From assembly GCA_016930115.1 (NCBI GenBank), contig JAFGHN010000237.1, positions 1 through 10,092 of the forward strand: 10,092 bases of DNA, written 5' to 3'. The notes below the pieces were generated by a model. That model saw nothing but the letters and a program-made list of their open reading frames with translations, was not told the origin of the DNA and did no database searches. Positions 1 to 7,101 of this stretch are shown one piece after another (positions within the stretch are counted from its first letter, which is position 1; each line of letters begins with the position of its first letter). This DNA is from Spirochaetales bacterium (GTDB lineage: Bacteria > Spirochaetota > Spirochaetia > ARS1246). Both the position numbers and the translations under genes were made by a program.

Positions 1-1515
1 CAGACTACCCAATTGATAAGCCGCCGGATCCGCGAAATCGGTGTTTACTCCGAGGTGGTGCCGGGCGATATCAACGTTGCCGGTGGACTGCCGGCGGATG
101 TGAAAGGGGTTATTCTCTCCGGCTCGCCTTGGGGCGTGTACGAGACAGGCGCCCCGGCAGTTGATCCGGCGTTGCTTGATCTGGGGTTGCCGCTGCTGGG
201 CATCTGCTACGGTTTTCACCAACTCGTCAGTATCTACGGCGGGGAGGTGCTTCCGCAGAAGAAAAAGGAGTTTGGAAGGGCACCGGTACACTTCAAAGCC
301 GATAGGCTGCTTTTCGAAGGGGTGCCGGGAGGATTCACCTCCTGGATGAGCCATGGGGACAGCGTCGGCAGGCTTCCGGGTGATTTTGAGCTCATCGCGA
401 CATCGGAAAGCCACGTGGCGGCGGCAAAGCACAGAGAGCGGGAAATTTACGGTATCCAGTTTCATCCTGAAGTGACCCACTGCGAGTACGGGAATGAAAT
501 TCTCAAGAACTTTGCCATTGGTGTTTGCGGCGCCCGGGCCGAGTGGTCAATTGCCGGATTCATCGAGCAAGAGTCCGCAGCTTTGAGACAACGGACCAGT
601 GGCCGTAAAGTGCTTACACTTGTTTCAGGCGGTGTTGATTCAACGGTAGTGGCGGCGCTTCTTCTGAAGGCCCTCGATCCTGCTGATGTCCACCTTATGT
701 ATATAGACACCGGATTCATGAGGAAGAACGAAACCGGTGAGGTTGAGCGAGATCTGCGCGCCTTGGGCGCGGAGAATTTGTACGTTATCGACGCCAGGTC
801 TGAGTTTTATTCGGCGCTTTCCGGAATCTTCGACCCGGAGGAAAAACGCAGAAGAATCGGCGATCTCTTCATTTCCGTCCAGGAGCGGGAAATAGCCGCA
901 CGGAGAGTAAACGACGCTTTCCTCGCGCAGGGTACGCTCTACACCGATATGATCGAGTCCGGAAAAGGAATCGGGGAAAAAGCCCACGTTATCAAGTCGC
1001 ACCACAACGTAAGATCTCCGCTGGTTGAAGAAAAGCGAGGGCGCGGCGAAATATTGGAGCCGCTGGCACGGCTGTACAAAGACGAGGTTCGCGAACTGGG
1101 AACTCTGCTCGGTTTGGCGCAGAGCACCGTGGAAAGGCACCCTTTCCCGGGACCGGGGCTTGCGGTCAGGATTCTTGGAGAAGTCACATCGGAGAAATGT
1201 GATATTCTCCGCGAAGCAGACTCCATTTTTATAGAGGAATTGAAACGAAGAAATCTCTATGACGAGATTTGGCAGGCGTTTTGCGTACTGCTTCCCGTCA
1301 GGTCGGTTGGGGTGACCGGTGATTCGCGCAACTATGGCTATGTGGTGTCTCTACGCGCGATCGTTTCGCGTGATGGAATGACCGCGGATGTGTACCCCTT
1401 TGAGATGAAGGACCTGTTGGAGATATCTTCACGAATCACAAATAACGTTCCGTCAATCGGACGCGTTGTCTACGACGTTTCTTCAAAACCGCCGGCGACG
1501 ATAGAGTGGGAGTAG
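1..1515 (+). CDS. guaA: GMP synthase (glutamine-hydrolysing), 5' end cut by window edge
   Basis: Converts XMP to GMP in the cytoplasm using ATP and ammonia released from glutamine; last step of de novo GMP synthesis. The N-terminal class I glutamine amidotransferase domain shows the nucleophile Cys in GICYG (codon 205-207) and the catalytic His and Glu in QFHPEVTH (codons 463-465 and 469-471). The ATP-pyrophosphatase domain follows with the P-loop SGGVDST (nt 625-645). The C-terminal dimerisation domain carries HPFPGPGLAVRILGE, DSRNYGYVVSLRAI and the family's typical end, SSKPPATIEWE. The frame is open to the first base and reads Gln-Thr-Thr-Gln-Leu-Ile before SRRIREIGVYSE, matching the family's usual QYTQLIARRIRE. 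The TTG at 13 is therefore an internal Leu, not the start, and only about 10-15 N-terminal residues are missing. No frameshift or lost catalytic residue is seen. The gene converges on the kor operon. Confidence 0.97.
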   Translation, partial: QTTQLISRRIREIGVYSEVVPGDINVAGGLPADVKGVILSGSPWGVYETGAPAVDPALLDLGLPLLGICYGFHQLVSIYGGEVLPQKKKEFGRAPVHFKADRLLFEGVPGGFTSWMSHGDSVGRLPGDFELIATSESHVAAAKHREREIYGIQFHPEVTHCEYGNEILKNFAIGVCGARAEWSIAGFIEQESAALRQRTSGRKVLTLVSGGVDSTVVAALLLKALDPADVHLMYIDTGFMRKNETGEVERDLRALGAENLYVIDARSEFYSALSGIFDPEEKRRRIGDLFISVQEREIAARRVNDAFLAQGTLYTDMIESGKGIGEKAHVIKSHHNVRSPLVEEKRGRGEILEPLARLYKDEVRELGTLLGLAQSTVERHPFPGPGLAVRILGEVTSEKCDILREADSIFIEELKRRNLYDEIWQAFCVLLPVRSVGVTGDSRNYGYVVSLRAIVSRDGMTADVYPFEMKDLLEISSRITNNVPSIGRVVYDVSSKPPATIEWE

Positions 1516-1533
1516 GGCAAGAAGACTCCGTCT

Positions 1534-1568
1534 ACGGCCGTCAGGGCACGGGTCCTGCAGCCGGCCGT
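1534..1568. repeat. Inverted repeat between convergent guaA and korC, possible two-way transcription stop
   Basis: ACGGCCG (1534-1540) pairs with CGGCCGT (1562-1568). Inside it, CAGG (1542-1545) pairs with CCTG (1554-1557), so the RNA from either strand could form a two-part GC-rich hairpin. It fills most of the 64-nt gap between two converging genes, where a shared terminator would be expected. Neither side has a U-tract directly after the stem, so it is not a standard intrinsic terminator. The terminator role is inference. Confidence 0.4.
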
Positions 1569-1579
1569 CCGGAAGGTTG

Positions 1580-2122
1580 TTATGCGGTTTTTTCGGCCAG
1601 ATCGATGCCCAGCTGCAATGCTTGTCTGTTTATTTCAAGAAGCTCCGGCCGGAAACGGCCTTCCAGAACACGGAGAATCGATTCGGGCTTGAGGAGCTCC
1701 GCGAGGCGATTGACCGCGCCGAGCATGCAGATATTGAAAACGATCGGCTTGCCGATCTTCTCGATCACCGCTTCATACATCGGAAGCTCTTTCTGCCTCG
1801 CATCGACTTTGCGCTCGGTCTTCACGAATCTGCTGTCCGTAAGCAGAAGGCCTCCGGGGCGGATGATGGATGAGAACTTGTTATAGGCCTCCTGGGTCAG
1901 ACAGATGAGAACGTTGGGCTGGATGACTTTGGGGAACATGATTTCCGAGCCGGATATGATGACATCGCTTCGCGTTGCGCCCCCCCGTGCTTCAGGGCCG
2001 TAGGATTGCGACTGCACCGCAATAAGATCCTCGTGGAGCACCGCCGCTTCTGCGAGAATGATCGCAGCAGTGATAACCCCCTGACCGCCCGAGCCTGAAA
2101 AAACCATACGGACCCTTTCCAT
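1580..2122 (-). CDS. korC: 2-oxoglutarate:ferredoxin oxidoreductase, gamma subunit
   Basis: Gamma subunit (180 aa) of the CoA-dependent 2-oxoacid:ferredoxin oxidoreductase; it contributes the CoA-side domain of the cytoplasmic complex. Visible family motifs are the Gly-rich FSGSGGQGVI near residues 8-17 and QSQSYGPEARGG at about 37-48. The rest of the POR-type domain, including IMFPKVIQPNVLICLTQEAY, follows to the end. The length is normal for a stand-alone gamma subunit. The ATG directly abuts the TAA of korB (TAAATG), with a purine-rich GAGGAAGGG just upstream, so translation is probably coupled. A run of seven C on the plus strand (1980-1986) lies in the conserved Arg-Gly-Gly codons; the frame through it is intact. 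Naming it Kor rather than a generic gamma subunit rests on its neighbours. Confidence 0.92.
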   Translation of the reverse strand: MERVRMVFSGSGGQGVITAAIILAEAAVLHEDLIAVQSQSYGPEARGGATRSDVIISGSEIMFPKVIQPNVLICLTQEAYNKFSSIIRPGGLLLTDSRFVKTERKVDARQKELPMYEAVIEKIGKPIVFNICMLGAVNRLAELLKPESILRVLEGRFRPELLEINRQALQLGIDLAEKTA

Positions 2123-2923
2123 TTATCCCTTCCTCGCCCGCTCTATGATCCTGTCATACTCTGCACGGTACTCCGGCAGTTCCTTTTCGACAAAGACGCC
2201 TCGCTCGATCAGCTCGGGATGTTCCTGTTTCTCTTTTGATCCCAGGGGCACGGTGTTCTCTTTGTAGGACCTCATCATATCGACAGCGCTGCCCATCTGG
2301 TTTTTGCGGCCGAAGTAGGTGGGGCACTGGCTCATCACTTCCACAACGGAAAATCCCTTGTGGGTGATTGCCCGTTTTACGATGTTTCTCAGTTCCATGA
2401 CATGATAGGTTGTCGTCCGCGCGACGAAAGAAGCGCCCGCGGCGGCGGCAAGCGCGACGATGTCAAAGCCGTGGTCGATATTCGTGTAGGGTGCCGTCGT
2501 GGCGCTGGTACCGTACCCTGAGAGTGGGGAGTACTGTCCGCCGGTCATGCCGTAAACCCGGTTGTTCATCACGATTGCCGTGAGATCGATATTCCGGCGG
2601 GCGGCGTGGATAAAGTGATTCCCGCCGATCGCCAGGGCATCGCCGTCTCCCATCGGGACGATAACGTTCAACTCCGGCCGGCTCATCTTGACCCCGGTGG
2701 CGAAGGCAAGAGCGCGGCCGTGGAGCGTGTGAAGCGAGTGAAAATCGACGTAACCGGAGATTCTCGAAGAGCAGCCGATACCGGAAACCATGACGATGCC
2801 GGTCTTGTTGAGTCCGAGATCCTCGATTGCCCTGAGCAGATTATTCAACACGATGCCGTGGCCGCAGCCCGGACACCACATGTGCGGGAAAAACCGTTCC
2901 CTGATGTAATCTTTGACGGACAC
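2123..2923 (-). CDS. korB: 2-oxoglutarate:ferredoxin oxidoreductase, beta (TPP-binding) subunit
   Basis: Beta subunit (266 aa) holding thiamine pyrophosphate and an internal [4Fe-4S] cluster, where 2-oxoglutarate is decarboxylated and electrons leave toward ferredoxin. The TPP signature begins at GDGDALAIGG (residues 92-101) and closes with MNNRVYGMTGGQ (119-130). Four cysteines lie at positions 17 and 20 (WCPGCGHG), 51 (GIGCSS) and 200 (SQCPTYFG). This spacing is nearly that of the cluster ligands described for archaeal 2-oxoacid:ferredoxin oxidoreductases. The start is GTG at 2923, preceded by AAGGAG at 2932-2937 with 8 nt spacing; no in-frame ATG fits the conserved N-terminus. It lies 3 nt after korA and directly abuts korC. 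Confidence 0.95.
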   Translation of the reverse strand: MSVKDYIRERFFPHMWCPGCGHGIVLNNLLRAIEDLGLNKTGIVMVSGIGCSSRISGYVDFHSLHTLHGRALAFATGVKMSRPELNVIVPMGDGDALAIGGNHFIHAARRNIDLTAIVMNNRVYGMTGGQYSPLSGYGTSATTAPYTNIDHGFDIVALAAAAGASFVARTTTYHVMELRNIVKRAITHKGFSVVEVMSQCPTYFGRKNQMGSAVDMMRSYKENTVPLGSKEKQEHPELIERGVFVEKELPEYRAEYDRIIERARKG

Positions 2924-2926
2924 CGG

Positions 2927-4075
2927 TCAGACTCCTTTTCCCCAGATCAGCCGGAGGATATTACGGATATCCGTGGGGGTGATGAGGTCTCCGTCGACAC
3001 GGTTTGCCAGGAATACTTTTGAAGGATCCGGGACGGCGGCCTTCACTGCCTGGAGAATCTGCCCCATGTTCATCTCCACGACGACGATGTACTTTGCCCC
3101 GGCGCATTTTTCGCGCACTATCTGATCGGGGAAAGGCCAGAGGGTTTGCAGCTCCAACAGGCCGAGACGCTCCCCCCGGGGCCGCCGGGAGTTTACCAGG
3201 TGCCGGGCTGAACGGGCTGCCGAACCGTAGGATATAAGGACACACTCCGCGTCCTCGAGATAATACTCTTTGTATCGTGCAATCTCGTTTGCATGATTTT
3301 CGATTTTGTCGACAAGATGCCTGAGCAAACCGTGGACCACCTGGGGATTGTTCGAAGGAAATCCCCACATGTCGTGAAACAGGCCGGTCACGTTGTAGCG
3401 GTGCACTCCGCCGAAATCGGACATTGGCAACCGGCCGTCTTCCCTGGGCAAATAGGGATGGTAGTCGACCCCGCCCCTGACGGACGTATGCAATCTGCCG
3501 ACCAGCGGTATCTCCCCGGGTTCCGGCGCCAGCACCCGCTCGCGCGTATGGCCGACAACCTCATCAAACAGGAGTACCACCGGCGTTCTGTAGGTTTCGG
3601 AAATATTGAAAGCGTCGACAGTGATTGAAAAGACATCCTGGTTGCTGGACGCGGTCAACGCGACGATTGCATGGTCTCCATGGGTGCCCCACCGTGCCTG
3701 GTTGACATCACCCTGGCTGACATGGGTCGGGTTACCCGTGGAAGGGCCGCCACGCTGGACATTGACGATAACGCAGGGAATTTCCGTCATCACCGCGTAT
3801 CCCAGAGCTTCCTGCATGAGGGAAAAGCCGGGGCCGCTTGTGGCGGTCATGACCTTGCTCCCGGTGAGCGACGCGCCGATGATGGCGCACATCGAGGCAA
3901 GCTCATCTTCCATCTGGAGGAACTTTCCTCCGTTCTGCGGCAGACGGATTGAAAGCATCTCCGCCATTTCCGTAGAAGGAGTGATGGGGTAGCCTGCAAA
4001 AAAATCAAGCCCGGCGTACAACGCCGCTTCCACACAGACTTCGTTTCCCTGGAGGAACATCATATGCTGGCTCAT
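2927..4075 (-). CDS. korA: 2-oxoglutarate:ferredoxin oxidoreductase, alpha subunit
   Basis: Alpha subunit (382 aa), pyrimidine-binding half of the thiamine-dependent oxidoreductase. KorA-type motifs are FLQGNE near the start, FFAGYPITPSTEMAE (about 25-39), TATSGPGFSLMQE (77-89) and VQRGGPSTGNPT followed by QARWGTHGDH (106-135). PSTGNPT and ITPSTE are the forms usual in KorA; the related branched-chain enzyme VorB usually has PQNE and PGLG at these places, so 2-oxoglutarate is the preferred substrate call. It has no fused gamma domain, consistent with a separate korC. The frame extends to a TTG at 4102, but that would overlap korD and add nine unconserved residues. I chose ATG at 4075, 13 nt after the korD stop. 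Confidence 0.94.
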   Translation of the reverse strand: MSQHMMFLQGNEVCVEAALYAGLDFFAGYPITPSTEMAEMLSIRLPQNGGKFLQMEDELASMCAIIGASLTGSKVMTATSGPGFSLMQEALGYAVMTEIPCVIVNVQRGGPSTGNPTHVSQGDVNQARWGTHGDHAIVALTASSNQDVFSITVDAFNISETYRTPVVLLFDEVVGHTRERVLAPEPGEIPLVGRLHTSVRGGVDYHPYLPREDGRLPMSDFGGVHRYNVTGLFHDMWGFPSNNPQVVHGLLRHLVDKIENHANEIARYKEYYLEDAECVLISYGSAARSARHLVNSRRPRGERLGLLELQTLWPFPDQIVREKCAGAKYIVVVEMNMGQILQAVKAAVPDPSKVFLANRVDGDLITPTDIRNILRLIWGKGV

Positions 4076-4088
4076 AGTTACAGCCTGC

Positions 4089-4292
4089 CTATTCCGTTTC
4101 AATCTCGATGGCCAAATCAGGACACCTGTATTCGCACAGCCGGCAGCAGACGCAATCCTTAGGGCGGGCCGCGATGACTTTTATTTCGGCGTCGAGCTCG
4201 AGCACCTGCTTCGGGCAGAACGCCACGCAGATGCCGCACCCCTTGCACCACTCTCTGTTGATAATATGCGATTTTAGTACAAGCTTTGCCAT
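4089..4292 (-). CDS. korD: 2[4Fe-4S] ferredoxin-type delta subunit of 2-oxoglutarate oxidoreductase
   Basis: Small iron-sulfur subunit (67 aa) that should carry electrons from the KorAB core to free ferredoxin. Two complete cluster motifs are visible: CKGCGICVAFCP (Cys 16, 19, 22, 26) and CVCCRLCEYRCP (Cys 47, 50, 53, 57). An extra Cys at 49 lies inside the second motif. It is the first gene of the korDABC operon, the usual place for this subunit. The frame continues upstream to 4400, but the extra 36 residues are unlike any ferredoxin, and the ATG at 4292 gives the family's normal length. The ribosome site is poor: an AGGA touches the ATG, so the exact start is the least certain point. I saw no convincing promoter on this strand. 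Confidence 0.88.
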   Translation of the reverse strand: MAKLVLKSHIINREWCKGCGICVAFCPKQVLELDAEIKVIAARPKDCVCCRLCEYRCPDLAIEIETE

Positions 4293-4387
4293 TCCTGGAT
4301 GAAAGTAGCAGAAAAGTCCGGAAGCAACAACAGGGACGAATTGCCCTCCGCGCCGCATCTGGAATTGCTGCCATGACAACATCCATA

Positions 4388-4416
4388 TTGACCTGCCCAA
4401 AGCACCAATCTACAAT
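4388..4416 (+). promoter_or_regulatory. Sigma70-type promoter for the nucleoside ABC importer operon
   Basis: TTGACC (-35, 4388-4393) and TACAAT (-10, 4411-4416) are separated by exactly 17 nt; each differs from consensus at one base. A transcript start near 4422-4424 would give a leader of about 27 nt before the ATG at 4450. That leaves no room for a riboswitch. The site lies in the divergent gap between korD and the binding-protein gene. Confidence 0.75.
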
Positions 4417-4434
4417 GGTCCGAAGATTCCAAAT

Positions 4435-4440
4435 GGAGGA
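4435..4440 (+). promoter_or_regulatory. Ribosome binding site of the binding-protein gene
   Basis: GGAGGA lies 9 nt before the ATG at 4450. It is a near-perfect Shine-Dalgarno match and settles the start of the binding protein, whose signal peptide begins immediately. Confidence 0.8.
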
Positions 4441-4449
4441 GATAAATCG

Positions 4450-5451
4450 ATGAAAAAACTGATATTCTTTTTGTTCATTCTGAGCATTGCGGCGTTCGCG
4501 TTCGCCGGAGGCGGCAAAGAAGAGGCGGCGGGGGTGGTGAAAGTCGGGCTTGTTACCGATGTCGGGAAGGTCGACGACAAGACGTTCAACCAGTTCGCCT
4601 ACGAAGGTATGATGCGAGCGGCCAAAGACTTTGGCTTTGAGGCCAACTTCATAGAGACACAGCAGCCGACGGATTATGAGAAGAACATCCAAACCTTCGC
4701 CGAAGAAGGATACAACGTTATCGTAACTGTCGGATTTCTGATCACCGATGCCACCTATAAGATGGCCGAACAGTACCCTGACATAAAGTTTGTTGGAGTG
4801 GACCAGTTCTTTGAGAACGCCCGGGAAAACACCCTGGGGCTTGGTTTTGCTGAAGACCAATCGGGTTTTATCGCCGGCGCCCTCGCCGCCATGATGAGCA
4901 AAAGCGGCGTGATCGGCTTTGTAGGTGGTATAGAGATACCGCCGGTTATCAAGTTCAGGAAAGGCTATGAAAACGGGGCGAAATACATCAACCGGAATAT
5001 CAAAATTCTCGGCGTGTATATCGATTCCTTTACCGCTCCCGACCGGGGCAAGGCCGCGGCGGAAGCGCAGATAGCCGACGGCGCCGACGTCATTTTTGGC
5101 GCGGGCGGCCCGACCGGCAGCGGCGGTATCGTCGCTGCGATGGAGAAGCGTGTGTACGGCATCGGTGTTGACCAGGATGAGTACTTCACCACCATGGGCG
5201 GAGGCCCCGCTCCCTATCTTCTTACCAGCGCGATGAAGCGGGTCGATAACGCGGTGTACAACGCACTTGAATCGTACCATAAGGATACCTATGAGGGAGG
5301 GTACTACGTCGGGACCGCTGCAAACGGCGGCGTCGGGTATGCGCCTTTCCACGATGCGGCGAGTAAGGTGCCGCAGGACGTAAAAAACAGACTTGATGAG
5401 ATCCTGAAAAAATTGAGCGACGGATCTCTTACAACCGGCGTTACGCTTTAG
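4450..5451 (+). CDS. BMP family ABC transporter substrate-binding protein, probably purine nucleoside-specific
   Basis: Periplasmic binding protein (333 aa) of the Bmp/PnrA/YufN family, which captures purine nucleosides in characterised members such as Treponema PnrA (TmpC). A basic start and hydrophobic core (residues 2-18) are followed by AFAFA, a probable signal peptidase I site before residue 20. No lipobox Cys is present, unlike BmpA and TmpC. Family motifs are VGLVTDVGKVDDKTFNQ (32-48), VGFLITDAT (94-102), KFVGVDQFF (113-121), a stretch at 153-172 with GVIGFVGG and FRKGYENG, and GIGVDQDEY (237-245). TSAMKRVDNAVY (259-270) holds a Lys conserved in the family. The permease and ATPase genes downstream are of the matching type. 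The exact ligand (guanosine, adenosine, inosine or another) cannot be read from the sequence. Confidence 0.92.
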   Translation: MKKLIFFLFILSIAAFAFAGGGKEEAAGVVKVGLVTDVGKVDDKTFNQFAYEGMMRAAKDFGFEANFIETQQPTDYEKNIQTFAEEGYNVIVTVGFLITDATYKMAEQYPDIKFVGVDQFFENARENTLGLGFAEDQSGFIAGALAAMMSKSGVIGFVGGIEIPPVIKFRKGYENGAKYINRNIKILGVYIDSFTAPDRGKAAAEAQIADGADVIFGAGGPTGSGGIVAAMEKRVYGIGVDQDEYFTTMGGGPAPYLLTSAMKRVDNAVYNALESYHKDTYEGGYYVGTAANGGVGYAPFHDAASKVPQDVKNRLDEILKKLSDGSLTTGVTL

Positions 5452-5486
5452 CGTGAAAATCTCACCGGCAGACAAATGACAACGGA

Positions 5487-5524
5487 GCAGGAGTGGTTTT
5501 GGCAATCACTCCTGCCTTTTTTTT
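5487..5524 (+). terminator. Rho-independent terminator after the binding-protein gene
   Basis: GCAGGAGTGGTT (5487-5498) pairs with AATCACTCCTGC (5504-5515) in a 12-bp stem with one G-U pair and a 5-nt loop. One C and eight T (5517-5524) follow. It lies 35 nt after the stop codon and before the ATPase gene. No separate promoter is evident in the remaining 32 nt, so partial read-through is the likely source of ATPase and permease mRNA. Confidence 0.9.
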
Positions 5525-5543
5525 GAGAATGGAACGATAAGCG

Positions 5544-5549
5544 AGGAGG
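5544..5549 (+). promoter_or_regulatory. Ribosome binding site supporting a TTG start for the ATPase
   Basis: AGGAGG lies 7 nt before the TTG at 5557. The strength and spacing of this site justify the rare start codon. The nearby ATG at 5585 is in another frame. Confidence 0.7.
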
Positions 5550-5556
5550 CGGAGTC

Positions 5557-7089
5557 TTGCCTGCGGTTGGCGTCGATACAAACGATGAGTTACTCTCTCT
5601 CAGGGGAATCGTAAAGGCCTTTCCTGGTGTTCTTGCGAACGATCATATCGATTTCGCGTTGAGGAAAGGTCAGATACACACCCTGCTCGGAGAAAACGGC
5701 GCCGGAAAAACCACGCTGGTAAACATTCTGTACGGTCTCTACACTCCTGATGAAGGAGAAATCCGGATAAACGGCAGGACGGCGCACATCAAGCAACCGT
5801 CGGACGCCCTTTCCTTTGGTATCGGCATGGTGCACCAACACTTCATGCTCATCCCGATTATGAGCGTTACCGAAAACATCATCCTGGGCAACGAAACGAC
5901 AAAATACGGTTTCATAAACAGACAAAAAGCGAAAGACAAAATACGTTCACTGGCACAGCAGTATCACTTTGACCTTGACCCTGACGCGCTTGTACGGGAT
6001 CTGCCGATAGGAAGCCAGCAGCGCGTGGAAATCATAAAAGCGCTCTACCGTGAAGCCGAGATCCTGATTCTCGACGAGCCCACCGCCGTTCTGACCACAC
6101 AGGAAACCGGTGAATTGTTTTCCATCCTGCGGTCTATGAAAGATGAAGGCAAATCGATTATTTTCATTAGCCACAAGCTGAAGGAAGTCCTCGAGATATC
6201 TGACGTCATAACGGTCTTGAGAAACGGGAAGGTTGTGGGCAGCGTCAAACCGGATGATACCGATGAACAGCAGCTTGCGAGTATGATGGTCGGGAGAGAG
6301 GTCATCCTCCAGGTGGAAAAGCAGAAGATGATCAGAGGGGCCGCGGTTCTCAAGGTGGGCAATCTGAGAGTGAACGATCAGCGAGGGCTGTGCGCGGTGA
6401 ACGGCGTGAGTTTCGAGGTTCACGAGGGTGAAATCTTTGGAATTGCGGGCGTCCAGGGGAACGGCCAGACCGAGTTGATCCAGGCCCTGACGGGTCTCAC
6501 ACCGTTCCAGACCGGTAAGATTTCTATCAATAACAACGGCGTGTCCGGGATGAATCCGAGGGAGGTGACCGTACTGGGGACGGCGCATATCCCGGAAGAC
6601 CGGCAGCAGTACGGGCTTGTGCTTCCGTACCCCGTCCGGGACAACCTGATTCTCTGCTCCTATTACGCAGCACCGTTTTCACGCCACCATGTATTTGATT
6701 TTCCGTCGATCACCTCGGAGGCGACGCGCCTGCTCGAGGAATATGACATAAAGGCGCCGGGTATTCACACAATCACCGACACGCTTTCCGGAGGAAATCA
6801 GCAAAAAACCGTTGTAGCGCGGGAGCTCGCACGGGAAATCAAATTGCTCATCGCCTCACAGCCGACCAGGGGGCTCGACGTGGGCTCGATTGAATACATA
6901 CATAAGAAAATAGTGGAGGCGCGGGACAACCGGTGCGCCGTGCTGCTTGTATCAACCGAGCTCGATGAAATCATGAGCCTCGCAGACACTGTGGCAGTGA
7001 TGTACAAGGGAGAAATCGTAAAGACAATTCCCGTTGAGGAAGCGACGAAAGAGAAGCTGGGGCTTCTGATGGCGGGCATAGATGCGTAG
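5557..7089 (+). CDS. Nucleoside (BMP-type) ABC importer, double ATP-binding protein
   Basis: Cytoplasmic ATPase (510 aa) with two nucleotide-binding domains in one chain, as in YufO/NupO and RbsA-like importers. Domain 1 is complete: Walker A GENGAGKTT (45-53), Q-loop Gln94 in MVHQHFM, signature LPIGSQQRVEI (149-159), Walker B ILILDEP (169-175) and switch His206. Domain 2 has a degenerate Walker A, GVQGNGQTE (298-306), without the Lys. Its signature LSGGNQQK (410-417) is intact, but Walker B reads LLIASQPTRGLD (430-441) with Ser-Gln in place of Asp-Glu, and STE replaces the switch His. This asymmetry is normal for the subfamily and implies one catalytic site per chain. The start is TTG at 5557, 105 nt after the binding-protein gene. 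The first permease gene follows after 12 nt. Confidence 0.95.
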   Translation: MPAVGVDTNDELLSLRGIVKAFPGVLANDHIDFALRKGQIHTLLGENGAGKTTLVNILYGLYTPDEGEIRINGRTAHIKQPSDALSFGIGMVHQHFMLIPIMSVTENIILGNETTKYGFINRQKAKDKIRSLAQQYHFDLDPDALVRDLPIGSQQRVEIIKALYREAEILILDEPTAVLTTQETGELFSILRSMKDEGKSIIFISHKLKEVLEISDVITVLRNGKVVGSVKPDDTDEQQLASMMVGREVILQVEKQKMIRGAAVLKVGNLRVNDQRGLCAVNGVSFEVHEGEIFGIAGVQGNGQTELIQALTGLTPFQTGKISINNNGVSGMNPREVTVLGTAHIPEDRQQYGLVLPYPVRDNLILCSYYAAPFSRHHVFDFPSITSEATRLLEEYDIKAPGIHTITDTLSGGNQQKTVVARELAREIKLLIASQPTRGLDVGSIEYIHKKIVEARDNRCAVLLVSTELDEIMSLADTVAVMYKGEIVKTIPVEEATKEKLGLLMAGIDA

Positions 7090-7101
7090 GTGTAATCGAG
7101 A

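Noticed and set aside
1980..1986. Run of seven C inside korC as a possible frameshift or slippage site
   Set aside because: It encodes the conserved Arg-Gly-Gly of the gamma-subunit motif, and the frame continues with family similarity on both sides.
4293..4400. N-terminal extension of KorD by 36 residues
   Set aside because: The extra residues have no ferredoxin similarity and would place coding sequence over the importer promoter. The ATG at 4292 gives the normal length.
4404..4419. Imperfect 16-bp palindrome (ACCAATCTACAATGGT) over the -10 box, possible operator
   Set aside because: Six of eight pairs match. By a simple chance estimate for equal base frequencies, about one such match in two such regions is expected, so it is not evidence of an operator without conservation data.
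4417..4449. Possible purine riboswitch ahead of the importer operon
   Set aside because: The inferred leader is only about 27 nt and contains no aptamer-like pairing, which is too short for a known purine riboswitch.
4159..5505. A 448-codon open frame on the minus strand opposite the binding-protein gene and korD
   Set aside because: It is antisense to two genes with clear family motifs, has no recognisable domain, and its translation looks like reverse-frame noise from GC-biased coding sequence.
6445..6885. Lost Walker A Lys and Walker B acidic residues in the second ATPase domain as a sign of a decaying gene
   Set aside because: The same degenerate pattern (GNGQTE, ASQPTRGLD) is typical of this importer subfamily, and the reading frame is intact.
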